Origin: Bacteroidetes bacterium HGW-Bacteroidetes-6
Lineage (GTDB): Bacteria; Bacteroidota; Bacteroidia; Bacteroidales; DTU049
Direction: 5' to 3'
NCBI GenBank assembly: GCA_002842495.1
Contig: PHDB01000006.1
Location: 46,343 to 110,342 of the forward strand
DNA length: 64,000 nucleotides
Part shown: positions 19,294 through 28,285 of the stretch, one piece after another
Layout: each line of letters starts with the position of its first letter
How positions within the stretch are numbered: the stretch's first letter is position 1
Notes under the pieces: generated by a model
What the model was told of the DNA's origin: nothing
Seen by the model: the letters and a program-made list of their open reading frames with translations, nothing else
Databases searched by the model: none
Program-made: the position numbers and the translations under genes

Positions 19294-19751
19294 CCATTGA
19301 ACGCGACGACAATTATTTCATGCAAGAAGCATTGAAAGAAGCCCAGAAAGCAGCAATCGAAAATGAGGTTCCAATAGGAGCAGTTCTTGTTTTAAACAAT
19401 AAAATTGTTGCCCGATCCCATAATCAGACTGAATTGCTAAAAGATGTAACGGCACATGCCGAGATTCTTGTCATCACTGGAGCGGCATCTGAACTTGGAA
19501 TTAAATTTTTTGAAGACTTTACATTGTATGTAACGCTGGAGCCATGTACCATGTGTGCGGGTGCACTTAAGTGGGCCAGAATAGGAAAAATCGTATATGC
19601 AACAGACGATCCAAAAGCCGGATTCTCTCTCTACAGCAAAAACATAATTCATCCCAAAACAATTTTCGAAAAAGGACCCGGTGAAAAAGAATCGAAAATT
19701 CTTCTTCAGAACTTTTTCAAATTGCGCAGAAAAAGCGATACAAAATATTAG
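19290..19751 (+). CDS. tadA: tRNA-specific adenosine deaminase TadA-like
   Basis: 153-residue cytidine-deaminase-fold zinc enzyme; TadA makes inosine 34 in tRNA-Arg(ACG). Zinc ligands His56 (HAE, with catalytic Glu58), Cys86 and Cys89 (EPCTMC) are all present, along with the VPIGAVLV strand and the YATDDPKAG block typical of TadA rather than of free-nucleoside deaminases. The C-terminus (FFKLRRKS) fits tRNA-binding tails. A role in free guanine or cytosine deamination cannot be fully excluded, since the families are close. The start overlaps the OmpA-family stop as ATGA. Confidence 0.88.
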   Translation: MTIERDDNYFMQEALKEAQKAAIENEVPIGAVLVLNNKIVARSHNQTELLKDVTAHAEILVITGAASELGIKFFEDFTLYVTLEPCTMCAGALKWARIGKIVYATDDPKAGFSLYSKNIIHPKTIFEKGPGEKESKILLQNFFKLRRKSDTKY

Positions 19752-19802
19752 CCGTTCGTCAAAAATATTCCTATTTGTTTTTAATAATTGAAGATAAAGT
19801 AT

Positions 19803-19810
19803 TACTTTTG
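19803..19810 (+). promoter_or_regulatory. -7 promoter box of PorE-like gene
   Basis: TACTTTTG, exact TAnnTTTG, 23 bases before ATG 19834. A TTTG lies 25 bases further up, wider than usual. Confidence 0.45.
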
Positions 19811-19833
19811 TGCATTGTAAATAATAACTCTTT

Positions 19834-21843
19834 ATGAATAAGACTTTGCTGATTATTGCACTGCTATTTTGCGGTATAACGATGTCGTATGCGCAGTCCG
19901 ACGATGTTCTGACTCGTATGGGGAACGACAAAAAGTTTAAAGCCGACTACGAAAAAGCTGAAGTATTGCTACTCGACAACAATTTCGAAGAAGCACTTAA
20001 AACCTATATGAAGTGGGATTCAGTCTACCCAAACAATGCCAATCTGAATTTTAAAATTGGATATTGCTATGCTAATATGAGTAGTGAAAAACCCAGAGCG
20101 ATTCCGTATCTTGAGAAAGCCGCATCTAACATTGTGAAAGAATATACAGGAGAATACAATGAAACAAACGCCCCTGTTGATGTTTTTATGTATTTGGGAA
20201 TTGTTTATCATGTTGATTACAAATTCAACAAAGCTGTTGAAAATTACGACAAGTTCATCAAATACGCAGAATATGATGAGCCGGAACTGGTTGACTCGAT
20301 TAGAGTTCTGAAAGAAAAATCATACAATGCAATCAAGATTATCAACAACCCGTTGAGCATCAAAATTGAGAATCTGGGAAGTGCTATTAACACTGTTTAC
20401 CCGGAGTATAGTCCGATTATTACAACCGATATGAAGACGTTATATTTTACCAGCCGTCGCGAAGGAAGTACTGGCGGGAAAAAAGACGAAAAAGGTTTGT
20501 ATTACGAGGATGTTTATTTTTCAAACCTTGGAAATGATGGACATTGGTCTCCAGCCAAGCATATCGGAGGAAAAATCAACACAGTGGGTCACGAGGCCAC
20601 AATCAGTATTTCGCCAGATGGGAAAACCATCCTTCTTTACAAAGACGACAAAGGTGATGGCAATATTTATTATAGCGAATTGCTCAACGACAACGAATGG
20701 AGCAAGCCTGAAAAAATGCCCGAACCCATTAATTCCTCCTATTGGGAAACCCATGCTTGTTATTCACCGGATATGAATATCATTTATTTTGTCAGCAACC
20801 GGCCGGGAGGGTTTGGCGGCCGCGACATTTGGATGACTGAAAAGATTAACGGTAAATGGATGGAAGTTGAAAATCTCGGATCAACCATTAACACACAATA
20901 CGACGAAGATTCCCCTTATATGCTTCCTGATGGATACACTTTGTATTTTTCCTCTCAGGGACACGATAACATGGGTGGATTTGATATTTTCATTAGTACT
21001 CGTACCGAAGACGGCTTCTGGACAACTCCTGAGAACATGGGTTATCCTGTCAACACCACCGAAGACGACGTGTTTTATATTCCAACCCCAGACGAGAAAC
21101 ATGCTTTTTATTCTTCGGCTAAAAATTACGGGATGGGTGGTCAGGATATTTATTACATGACCATCGTTAAAGCCAAGAAAAAAACCATCAAACTTCGAGG
21201 CCGTGTTGCCGATGCCAACTCATTCAAGGCTCTTGAGGCCAACATTGAGTTTTTTTCCAAAACAAAAGAAATGGTAATGACCAACTTAACCTCTGCAGAA
21301 GATGGTTCGTATGTAACCACACTGCTGTTAGGCGACGAATATGAAATTAAAGTCAAGGCCGATGGTTATAAGATGGCAACATACGACCTTGCCGTTCTCG
21401 AAGATGAAAGGCGTGACGAGCTGGTTCTCGACATGTTTTTAAGCAAACTTTTACTTGCCGGCGATACCGCCAAAGCTCATATCGAAGATATAAGAGTTGG
21501 CGAGAAAATAGTGCTCAATAACATTTTCTACGATTTCGATCGTGCAACATTGCGACCCGAATCTGTTGAAGAGTTGAATCGCCTTATTAAACTCATGAAA
21601 GATATCCCTTCTCTGAAAATTGAACTTTCAAGTCATACCGACAATGTTGGTTCTGACGAATACAACATGAAGCTATCGAAAGAGCGCGCCCAGTCTGTGG
21701 TATCATTTTTGGAGGCGTCGGGGATTGCTGCAGATCGGTTGGTTGCAAAAGGGTATGGTGAAACACAACCTATTACGACTAATACAACCGAAGAAGGCCG
21801 CCAGGCAAACCGAAGAACTGAATTCAAAATCCTAAGTAAGTAA
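19834..21843 (+). CDS. PorE-like OmpA protein with TPR, beta-propeller and CRD domains
   Basis: 669 residues in the order signal peptide (1-20, ending YAQ), TPR-like helices (about 35-160), PD40/WD40-like beta-propeller repeats (about 185-440; repeated YFxSxR, PGGFGGRDIW and GGFDIF blades), a carboxypeptidase regulatory-like domain (about 450-530) and a C-terminal OmpA domain (about 550-669; FYDFDRATLRPES, LSSHTDNVGS, ANRRTEF). This domain order is that of PorE, the peptidoglycan-linked periplasmic component of the type IX secretion system. Many Bacteroidota have several such proteins, so a specific T9SS role is an inference. With sprA and a porW-like gene in the same window the assignment is attractive. 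It has its own promoter box and a separate transcript is likely. Confidence 0.85.
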   Translation: MNKTLLIIALLFCGITMSYAQSDDVLTRMGNDKKFKADYEKAEVLLLDNNFEEALKTYMKWDSVYPNNANLNFKIGYCYANMSSEKPRAIPYLEKAASNIVKEYTGEYNETNAPVDVFMYLGIVYHVDYKFNKAVENYDKFIKYAEYDEPELVDSIRVLKEKSYNAIKIINNPLSIKIENLGSAINTVYPEYSPIITTDMKTLYFTSRREGSTGGKKDEKGLYYEDVYFSNLGNDGHWSPAKHIGGKINTVGHEATISISPDGKTILLYKDDKGDGNIYYSELLNDNEWSKPEKMPEPINSSYWETHACYSPDMNIIYFVSNRPGGFGGRDIWMTEKINGKWMEVENLGSTINTQYDEDSPYMLPDGYTLYFSSQGHDNMGGFDIFISTRTEDGFWTTPENMGYPVNTTEDDVFYIPTPDEKHAFYSSAKNYGMGGQDIYYMTIVKAKKKTIKLRGRVADANSFKALEANIEFFSKTKEMVMTNLTSAEDGSYVTTLLLGDEYEIKVKADGYKMATYDLAVLEDERRDELVLDMFLSKLLLAGDTAKAHIEDIRVGEKIVLNNIFYDFDRATLRPESVEELNRLIKLMKDIPSLKIELSSHTDNVGSDEYNMKLSKERAQSVVSFLEASGIAADRLVAKGYGETQPITTNTTEEGRQANRRTEFKILSK

Positions 21844-21864
21844 TTCGGATTTGGGAGAAAAATG

Positions 21865-21872
21865 TAATTTTG
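21865..21872 (+). promoter_or_regulatory. -7 promoter box of S46 peptidase gene
   Basis: TAATTTTG, exact TAnnTTTG, 25 bases before ATG 21898 and 21 bases after the previous stop. Confidence 0.5.
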
Positions 21873-21897
21873 TCAAACAAAAGAAAATAAAGTTGTT

Positions 21898-24078
21898 ATG
21901 AAAAAGTTTCTGTTAATTAATGTTATTGTATTCCTTTCTGTGTTTAGAGTGTCAGCCGACGAGGGGATGTGGTTGCCTCTACTTATCGATAGACTGAACT
22001 ATACCGATATGCAGAAAATGGGTTTGCAGCTCACTGCTGAGGAGATTTACAGTATTAATCACTCCAGTCTTAAAGACGCTATCGTTTCTATGAACGACGG
22101 CATGTGTACTGCTTTTATGGTATCAAAAGAAGGTCTGATGATGACCAACCATCATTGTGGATTGGAGTATATTACTGAAAATTCAATCAAGTATAATTCC
22201 GACTATGTTCAAAATGGATTTTGGGCATTGGATAAAAAACAGGAACTATACAATCCGAACCTTAAAGCCACATTTCTTGTTCGTATCGAAGATGTTAGCC
22301 AAAAAATCATGGGTCAACTTAACGAATCAATGACTCCTGAAGAAAGACAAAACAAAATCGATGAAATTTCGAAAGAGATTGTTGAAGAAAGTCTTAAAGG
22401 AACTCATTACGAAGGGGAAGTGAGAAGTTTTTTCAAGGGAAATGAGTTTTATATGTTTATTTATGAGGTTTTCCGTGATGTACGTCTTGTAGGCGCTCCC
22501 CCTATGGCTATTGGAAACTTTGGAGCTGACAGCGACAACTGGTTGTGGCCTCGTCACACTGCCGATTTCTCTTTTTTCAGAGTTTATATGGGCCCTGACG
22601 GCAAACCAGCCCCTTACGACAAAAGAAAAAACATTCCTTATGTTCCCAAATATTCTATTCCAGTCTCAATTAAAGGTGTTCAACAAGGCGATTTCACTAT
22701 GGTTATGGGGTATCCTGGAACAACAGATCGTTTTATGACAAGTAGTGGTTTAAAAATGACCCTTGATGTAATTAATCCCTCAATTGTAAAAATTCGAGAT
22801 TCCAAACTTCGCCTCATGAAAGAAGATATGGATCGCGATCCCTCAATCCGTTTAATGTATCGTTCAAAATACAACCGTTCTTCGAATTATTGGAAATACT
22901 ATATTGGCCAAACCGAAGTTCTAAAACGTTTAAAAGCCATGGATCAGAAAAAAACCATGGAAGAAGATTTCACAAAATGGGTTAATGCCGATGCTTCGCG
23001 CAAAACAAAATATGGCGATGCTTTAACCATCATCAACGATGCTTATGCTGAAATTACCAAATACAGAAAAGCACTGATTTACTACAGAGAATGCGTTACA
23101 CGAGGACCTGAAATTATTTCGTTCGCCAACAAATTCGATTCTTTGAACTATTATCTGAATTCAACCGATTTGCCCGAAGAACAAAAAGCTGCCAAAGTTG
23201 CCGATTTAAGCACCAAACTGAAATACTATGCTTCCAACTATTATTTCAATAGTTACAATGTTGATGTTGACAAAAAAGTATTTATTAGTTTGCTCCGAAT
23301 CATGAAAGATGATATCGGTTCAGAGTTTTATCCTACAGTATTCGATGAAGTAGATAAGAAATTCAAAGACAACTTTACGTTGTACGCAAATTTCGTGTTT
23401 GAAAAATCGATTTTTGCAAGTAAAGAGCTCGTGTATGAATTTTTACGAGAGCCCAATGGTAAAACACTAGAAAAAGATCCCGGCTTCATCGCAATGAAAT
23501 CTTTCAATGCCAAATATCTGGATATTAAAGATCAAACAGATGTTATTGAACAAAAGCTGGCAAAGGGTGAACGAATTTACATGAACGGCATTATGACTAT
23601 GCTTAACGGAAAACGTAAGTTTTATCCTGATGCAAACAGTACAATGCGTCTGACATATGGAAAAGTAGTTTCTTATACCCCAACCGACGGTGCTGAAACA
23701 CCATACTACACAACCATCGATGAGCTCATGAAACGCGAAGACCCCAACAATCCGGAATTTATTGTTCCTGAAAAGCTGAAAGATTTATACAATAAAAAAG
23801 ATTTTGGACAGTACACCGATAAAAACGGAACCATCCCGGTTGACTTTCTTACCGATTGTGATGTGACTGGCGGTAACTCAGGGGCTCCAATTTTAAATGG
23901 CAAAGGCGAACTCGTTGGTATTGTTTTCGATATTAACTGGGAAGCCACTGCTTCAAGCTTGAGCTACATTCCGAATCAGACCCGTACAATTTCTACCGAT
24001 ATCCGTTACATTCTTTTCCTTATTGAAAAGTATGCCGAGGCAACCAATATTATTCAGGAACTTGATATCAGAAAATAG
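21898..24078 (+). CDS. S46 family dipeptidyl-peptidase (DPP7/DPP11-like)
   Basis: 726 residues, the usual S46 length. After a signal peptide (about 1-20), the mature serine peptidase should act in the periplasm, removing dipeptides from oligopeptides for uptake. The triad is intact: His86 in TNHHCG, Asp223 in HTADFSFF, Ser661 in TGGNSGAP. Substrate specificity in this family depends on the residue 18 positions after the serine: Gly in DPP7 (hydrophobic P1), Arg in DPP11 (Asp/Glu P1). Here that residue is Ile679 (FDINWE), so I cannot assign either class. The gene has its own -7 box and ends at a strong bidirectional hairpin. Confidence 0.95.
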   Translation: MKKFLLINVIVFLSVFRVSADEGMWLPLLIDRLNYTDMQKMGLQLTAEEIYSINHSSLKDAIVSMNDGMCTAFMVSKEGLMMTNHHCGLEYITENSIKYNSDYVQNGFWALDKKQELYNPNLKATFLVRIEDVSQKIMGQLNESMTPEERQNKIDEISKEIVEESLKGTHYEGEVRSFFKGNEFYMFIYEVFRDVRLVGAPPMAIGNFGADSDNWLWPRHTADFSFFRVYMGPDGKPAPYDKRKNIPYVPKYSIPVSIKGVQQGDFTMVMGYPGTTDRFMTSSGLKMTLDVINPSIVKIRDSKLRLMKEDMDRDPSIRLMYRSKYNRSSNYWKYYIGQTEVLKRLKAMDQKKTMEEDFTKWVNADASRKTKYGDALTIINDAYAEITKYRKALIYYRECVTRGPEIISFANKFDSLNYYLNSTDLPEEQKAAKVADLSTKLKYYASNYYFNSYNVDVDKKVFISLLRIMKDDIGSEFYPTVFDEVDKKFKDNFTLYANFVFEKSIFASKELVYEFLREPNGKTLEKDPGFIAMKSFNAKYLDIKDQTDVIEQKLAKGERIYMNGIMTMLNGKRKFYPDANSTMRLTYGKVVSYTPTDGAETPYYTTIDELMKREDPNNPEFIVPEKLKDLYNKKDFGQYTDKNGTIPVDFLTDCDVTGGNSGAPILNGKGELVGIVFDINWEATASSLSYIPNQTRTISTDIRYILFLIEKYAEATNIIQELDIRK

Positions 24079-24097
24079 CTGATTTTGTCTCCTAAAC

Positions 24098-24133
24098 AAA
24101 AAAGCTGTCAATGAAAACATTGACAGCTTTTTT
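24098..24133. terminator. bidirectional terminator
   Basis: A perfect 16-bp stem (left arm 24098-24113, right arm 24118-24133, loop AAAA) with A-run and T-run flanks sits between the convergent S46 and 24152-24589 genes, so it can end transcripts from both sides. Confidence 0.92.
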
Positions 24134-24151
24134 AATGCGGGGTTTGTAAGA

Positions 24152-24589
24152 TTATGCAAACCAACTTACCATAATGCGTCTGCAAAAAAAGTCGTTTTCT
24201 TCGGGGCAATAAAAATTGACCTCCATCTTGTCGGTTCTAAAGAAAAAATCGTCAGGTTCTTCCTCGTCGGGAACTCCCAATAAATCAATGATTTCATCTA
24301 TATGTTTATTGAGAAGATTAGCTTTTGGGTCATCGACTCCTGTTGTTTCCAGCCAATCGAAAGTATTTTGTATTCTTCGATGACCAAAATAAATGGTTTC
24401 AACCAACATGGTTTCCTTGCTGAAACTAATTGACAAAACATCGCTATCGGCAAAACGATAATAGTAAATAATATAATGATTTTCTGGATTGTTGTATTCT
24501 TCGCTGGGCTGCCCAAAAAGCATAGTCACTTTTTCGATACCATCGCCCTGATTAATACCCAAAAATGATTGAAATTCTTCTTTTTTCAT
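24152..24589 (-). CDS. hypothetical acidic protein, possibly two BamE-like units
   Basis: 145 residues from ATG at 24589; the longer frame up to 24652 has no good start and a hydrophobic stretch that fits poorly. No signal peptide, so probably cytoplasmic. The sequence shows two alike halves: a short helix, then L-F/L-G-x-P, an acidic loop and beta strands (about 18-70, KVTMLFGQPSEEY then YYYRF; and about 95-145, IIDLLGVPDEEEP then MEVNFYCP). The helix, LGxP and strand pattern recalls the SmpA/BamE fold, but this is an inference from pattern only. It converges on the S46 gene across a shared terminator. The omega-amidase gene lies 84 bases upstream on the same strand. Confidence 0.72.
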   Translation of the reverse strand: MKKEEFQSFLGINQGDGIEKVTMLFGQPSEEYNNPENHYIIYYYRFADSDVLSISFSKETMLVETIYFGHRRIQNTFDWLETTGVDDPKANLLNKHIDEIIDLLGVPDEEEPDDFFFRTDKMEVNFYCPEENDFFCRRIMVSWFA

Positions 24590-24673
24590 AGTGCAAAGAA
24601 ACAAAAAAATTGCTTTCGCAGCGACAAAACAACAACGAATTAAGATTAACATGAAAATATAGATACATAAAAG

Positions 24674-25465
24674 CTACTCTATTGTAAAATTATCCCAATC
24701 TCTGGCAAAAGGAAACGCCTTCCGATATGAATTAAGCTGGCCTGGTTCGAGGTTCACTAAAATAGCATCTGATTCGCTATCGTGTTCCATTGGCAACCAC
24801 ATCCCTTCGGGTGATGCCATACAGGAACCTCCATTATAAAGCAGGCCATTTCCATCCGAGCCTTTGCGGTTCACTCCAATTGAAAAGCTCTGATTTTCAA
24901 TTGCTCTGGCCATAAGCAACTGCCGCCAGTGAAAACTTCGCGAAGCAGGCCAGTTTGCTGAAACCATCATAATGTCGTATTCAAATTCATTATTCCTGTA
25001 TGTATTTCGCGCCCAAACCGGAAAGCGGAGATCGTAGCAAATCAATGGCATAATTTTCCATCCTTTGTAAGAAATCACAACTCTTTTTTCTCCTTTCGTA
25101 TAGCTTCTGTCTTCATGACCTAACGAAAATAAATGTCGTTTGTCGTAGTGATGAAATTCGCCATCCGGATTTACCCAATAAAAACGATTGTAAAACAATT
25201 TGTTTTCATAAACGATAACACTTCCGGCAATAGCTGCATTGTGAGTTGCGGCACACTCCTTCATCCATAAAATTGTTGCCGGTTGTTGTGCCAAATCAAC
25301 TTCTTCGGGGTCGGTTAAAAATCCGGTCGTAAACATTTCGGGTAAAACAAAAACATTGGCAATTCCGCTGTATTGCTTAAAAATATGAGCAAGCTGAGTC
25401 CTGTTTCCAGCCGGATCGTTCCACAAAATTGAAGGCTGACATAATACCATCGACAACTTTTCCAT
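24674..25465 (-). CDS. omega-amidase / nitrilase-family hydrolase
   Basis: 263 residues of the carbon-nitrogen hydrolase superfamily, closest in layout to omega-amidases (YafV, Nit2), which hydrolyse 2-oxoglutaramate or 2-oxosuccinamate formed by transamination of glutamine or asparagine analogues. The catalytic triad is Glu43 (LPEMFTTGF), Lys109 (YDKRHLF) and Cys143 (ICYDLRFP); the RFP after the Cys and the MVSANWPASR block are typical of this branch. No signal peptide, so cytoplasmic. A -7 promoter box lies 29 bases upstream of the ATG. It faces the PASTA gene divergently. Confidence 0.93.
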   Translation of the reverse strand: MEKLSMVLCQPSILWNDPAGNRTQLAHIFKQYSGIANVFVLPEMFTTGFLTDPEEVDLAQQPATILWMKECAATHNAAIAGSVIVYENKLFYNRFYWVNPDGEFHHYDKRHLFSLGHEDRSYTKGEKRVVISYKGWKIMPLICYDLRFPVWARNTYRNNEFEYDIMMVSANWPASRSFHWRQLLMARAIENQSFSIGVNRKGSDGNGLLYNGGSCMASPEGMWLPMEHDSESDAILVNLEPGQLNSYRKAFPFARDWDNFTIE

Positions 25466-25494
25466 AGCAACAATTTTTACCCCGCGAACATAAG

Positions 25495-25502
25495 CAAAAT
25501 TA
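25495..25502 (-). promoter_or_regulatory. -7 promoter box of omega-amidase gene
   Basis: Reads TAATTTTG on the minus strand, an exact TAnnTTTG match, 29 bases before the ATG at 25465. Confidence 0.5.
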
Positions 25503-25580
25503 TGTAGATAGCGTTAATAATTAACGACTTCTAAATCACCAGATGCCTCATTGTTATGGTTTCATGTCAAGTTTATTGAT

Positions 25581-25588
25581 TATTTTTG
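25581..25588 (+). promoter_or_regulatory. -7 promoter box of PASTA gene
   Basis: TATTTTTG, exact TAnnTTTG, 57 bases before ATG 25646; would leave a leader of about 50 bases. Confidence 0.4.
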
Positions 25589-25645
25589 CAACAAGGATGA
25601 AAATCCTGCAATAATTCCGACAAAAGACAGTTTTATTAACTCTGT

Positions 25646-26395
25646 ATGAAGATATTTCGATTTATCAAAAGCATTCATTTCTGGAAGCACTTGTTGCTGA
25701 TTTTCGGCGCTTCCTTATTGATGATTTGGGCAACCCTGTTTTTTTTAAGGTTGTATACATTTCATGGTCAATCCATTGAAGTCCCCGATTTTAGTGGAAA
25801 AACCCTAAACGAAGTACAAGAGATGCGCGAAAGCCGTGTTTACAGCTTCCAGATTGTTGATTCGGTTTACGACAACACAAAAATTCCCGGATCTATTGTT
25901 AGTCAGTTGCCGCTTCCCGGATCGCACGTAAAAAAGGGACGAACAGTTTATATTACCATTATTGCTTTTCAACCCGAAAAAACCAAACTCCCCAATCTGG
26001 TTGATTTGACAGCACGCCAGGCTACAGCTATTCTGGAAACCCATGGTCTGAAAGTGGGAAAAATTGACTATGTACCCGATGTAGGCCGTACCGTAATCAG
26101 AGCAACTTATCAGGGAAAAACAATTAATTGGGGAACCGAACTCAACAAAGGTGAAAAAATCGATCTTGTAATTGGTCGTGGCAGTGGAAACGAAAAAGTG
26201 TTTGTTCCAAAACTTGTTGGTAAAACACGAAATAAAGCAAGGCAAATTATCAACGAAGCCGGACTGAATATTGGTGCTGAAGTTTTCATGAACGCTGATG
26301 ACACTGTAAATGTCAGAGTAGTTCGGCAAAACCCGGCATACGGAAACGACCGGGAAGTAAATCTTGGTGTTTCGATAGATTTATGGTATGAATAA
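25646..26395 (+). CDS. membrane-anchored protein with three PASTA domains
   Basis: 249 residues: short basic N-terminus, one membrane segment (about 15-36), then three PASTA units (about 45-110, 112-180 and 187-249), each opening with V/L-P-x-L/F and carrying the typical helix with A/NEV or ARQA. PASTA domains in other phyla bind muropeptides or beta-lactams as parts of Ser/Thr kinases or penicillin-binding proteins; here there is no kinase or transpeptidase domain. It is probably an inner-membrane protein exposing PASTA units to the periplasm. The frame ends inside the next gene (8-base overlap if that gene starts at 26388), followed closely by an RluD-like gene, so an operon of three or four genes is likely. 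Confidence 0.9.
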   Translation: MKIFRFIKSIHFWKHLLLIFGASLLMIWATLFFLRLYTFHGQSIEVPDFSGKTLNEVQEMRESRVYSFQIVDSVYDNTKIPGSIVSQLPLPGSHVKKGRTVYITIIAFQPEKTKLPNLVDLTARQATAILETHGLKVGKIDYVPDVGRTVIRATYQGKTINWGTELNKGEKIDLVIGRGSGNEKVFVPKLVGKTRNKARQIINEAGLNIGAEVFMNADDTVNVRVVRQNPAYGNDREVNLGVSIDLWYE

Positions 26396-28283
26396 AACCC
26401 AGCATGTTATGCAAAAAAGTTTTGCTACTGTTTTTGTTGTACTCTTCTCCTCTTTTTTTCTGTTTGCACAGGAAACATTAGTGCCATCGGGCATGAATCC
26501 ATTTTTGATAAACAACGAAAGCCCATATTCCAACAAAGCTAAAGCTGTCGATCTCAAGCTTCCGTTTTTGGAAGATTTCTCGTCAACCTTTGTTTACCCC
26601 GACTTTTCTGTTTTCATCGATAGTACCACATATATCAACAGCAGCTTTGCTATTTCACCAATAAGCATTGGTGTTGCCACCTTTGATGGCCTTGATGCAC
26701 ATGGCTATTTGTACGAACATGGCAGCAGTTTTGCGTTTCCGGCCGACTCGCTAACATCGTTGGCATTAAGGCTTGATTCCATATTTAGTGGAACACCACA
26801 CCCAAGCGTACCTGCCGACTCTATCTATTTCAGCTTCTTTTATCAGCCACAAGGCTATGGCGAGAAACCTGATGGAGAAGACTCACTTCTACTCGAATTT
26901 TATGCTGCCAATCAAGATAAATGGGTTGAAGTATGGTCGGTTGGAGGAACATCCTATTCATCATTTCTTGCGTTGAATGGATATCCATGGAAATGTGTCA
27001 TGATTGCTATTACCGATACAGCCTTTCTGAACGATGGCTTCAGGTTCAGGTTTCGCAATTATGCAAGTTATGCCGATTTATCATTTCCTTCATGGGCTGG
27101 CAATGCCGATTTTTGGAATATCGATTATATTTTCATTGATAGCGATCGCGATTTCACCGATACCATCCCTTCTGATTTAGCTTTTCGGGAAAAAAAAGAA
27201 ACCTTACTGAAAAATCACTATTCGATGCCATGGAACCAATTCATGGCAAATGTTGCCGGCGAAATGGCCGACGAAATCAACATCCCTTACACCAATTATT
27301 CAAGTTCGTTGCTTAATGTTACCGAACGTCTGATTATTACCGATTTATCGGGCACCACAACCACATACAATTCGGGATTAAGCGCGGCCAATTTAACTCC
27401 TCAAACCGACACGTCGTTTTATCGAAGTCCGATTCCTTATACATTCACGACCTTGCTAAGCGAAAATGCCGAGTTTTTGATTCAAATGGCTATCAATACT
27501 GCAACAATTAGCGACCCTATTAAAAAGAATGATACTCTGGCTTTTTACCAACATTTCTATAATTATTTTGCTTCCGACGACGGTTCGGCCGAAGCCGGTT
27601 ATGGGCTTACAATAAATGGAGGAAAGGCTTCGTTCCGCTTCGACCTGAATACCCCGGACACTTTACGTTCGGTTCTGATGTTTTTTAACCGTACAGTGAA
27701 TGATGCGAATCAGATTTATTTTTATCTGACTATCTGGGACGACAATGGTGGAGTTCCGGGCAATATCATTTATCAGCAACTCGGTGTTCGTCCCGAATTC
27801 GAAGATGGTTTCTATAATTTTCACAACTACACGCTCGAAACACCCCTGGCTGTAAGTGGAAGCATTTATGTGGGCTGGATTCAAACCACCGACGAAGTAC
27901 TGAATCTGGGCTTTGACAAAAATAACGACCGCAGCCTCCGTCTATTTTACAATACTGATGGAACCTGGTACAACAGTCTATATGCCGGAACCCCGATGAT
28001 TCGTATTGTAGTTGGCAACGACAGCGAGCCCCATGTTGGTATCGACGAAACAGAAAATACCACAACGATATATCCAAACCCATGTAGTAATTGTGGCTTT
28101 GTTTCATTTTCGGACTCAGAACTCAAAAAAGTAACAATCATCGACATGAATGGAAAAATGGTTCAGCAGGTTTTATGTGAAAAAGAGTTCAATACCGAAA
28201 ATCTGTCGGCAGGATTTTACACCATTGTTGTTGAGAAAAAATCGATGGTGCCTGTTATGCTGAAATTGGTGATAACAGAATAA
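26388..28283 (+). CDS. large exported protein with T9SS type A sorting domain
   Basis: 631 residues. An N-terminal signal peptide (ending FLFAQ) is followed by about 540 residues of beta-rich sequence without a catalytic motif I recognise; it contains LPFLEDFSS near the start, a phrase common in Bacteroidota surface proteins. The last 75 residues form a type A sorting domain (YPNPCSN, IIDMNGK and an AGFYTIVV strand), which directs T9SS export and surface attachment. The start could be ATG 26388 (8-base overlap with the PASTA gene) or ATG 26409, which gives a more compact signal peptide. Probably adhesin-like or structural; no function can be assigned. Confidence 0.88.
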   Translation: MNKTQHVMQKSFATVFVVLFSSFFLFAQETLVPSGMNPFLINNESPYSNKAKAVDLKLPFLEDFSSTFVYPDFSVFIDSTTYINSSFAISPISIGVATFDGLDAHGYLYEHGSSFAFPADSLTSLALRLDSIFSGTPHPSVPADSIYFSFFYQPQGYGEKPDGEDSLLLEFYAANQDKWVEVWSVGGTSYSSFLALNGYPWKCVMIAITDTAFLNDGFRFRFRNYASYADLSFPSWAGNADFWNIDYIFIDSDRDFTDTIPSDLAFREKKETLLKNHYSMPWNQFMANVAGEMADEINIPYTNYSSSLLNVTERLIITDLSGTTTTYNSGLSAANLTPQTDTSFYRSPIPYTFTTLLSENAEFLIQMAINTATISDPIKKNDTLAFYQHFYNYFASDDGSAEAGYGLTINGGKASFRFDLNTPDTLRSVLMFFNRTVNDANQIYFYLTIWDDNGGVPGNIIYQQLGVRPEFEDGFYNFHNYTLETPLAVSGSIYVGWIQTTDEVLNLGFDKNNDRSLRLFYNTDGTWYNSLYAGTPMIRIVVGNDSEPHVGIDETENTTTIYPNPCSNCGFVSFSDSELKKVTIIDMNGKMVQQVLCEKEFNTENLSAGFYTIVVEKKSMVPVMLKLVITE

Positions 28284-28285
28284 TC

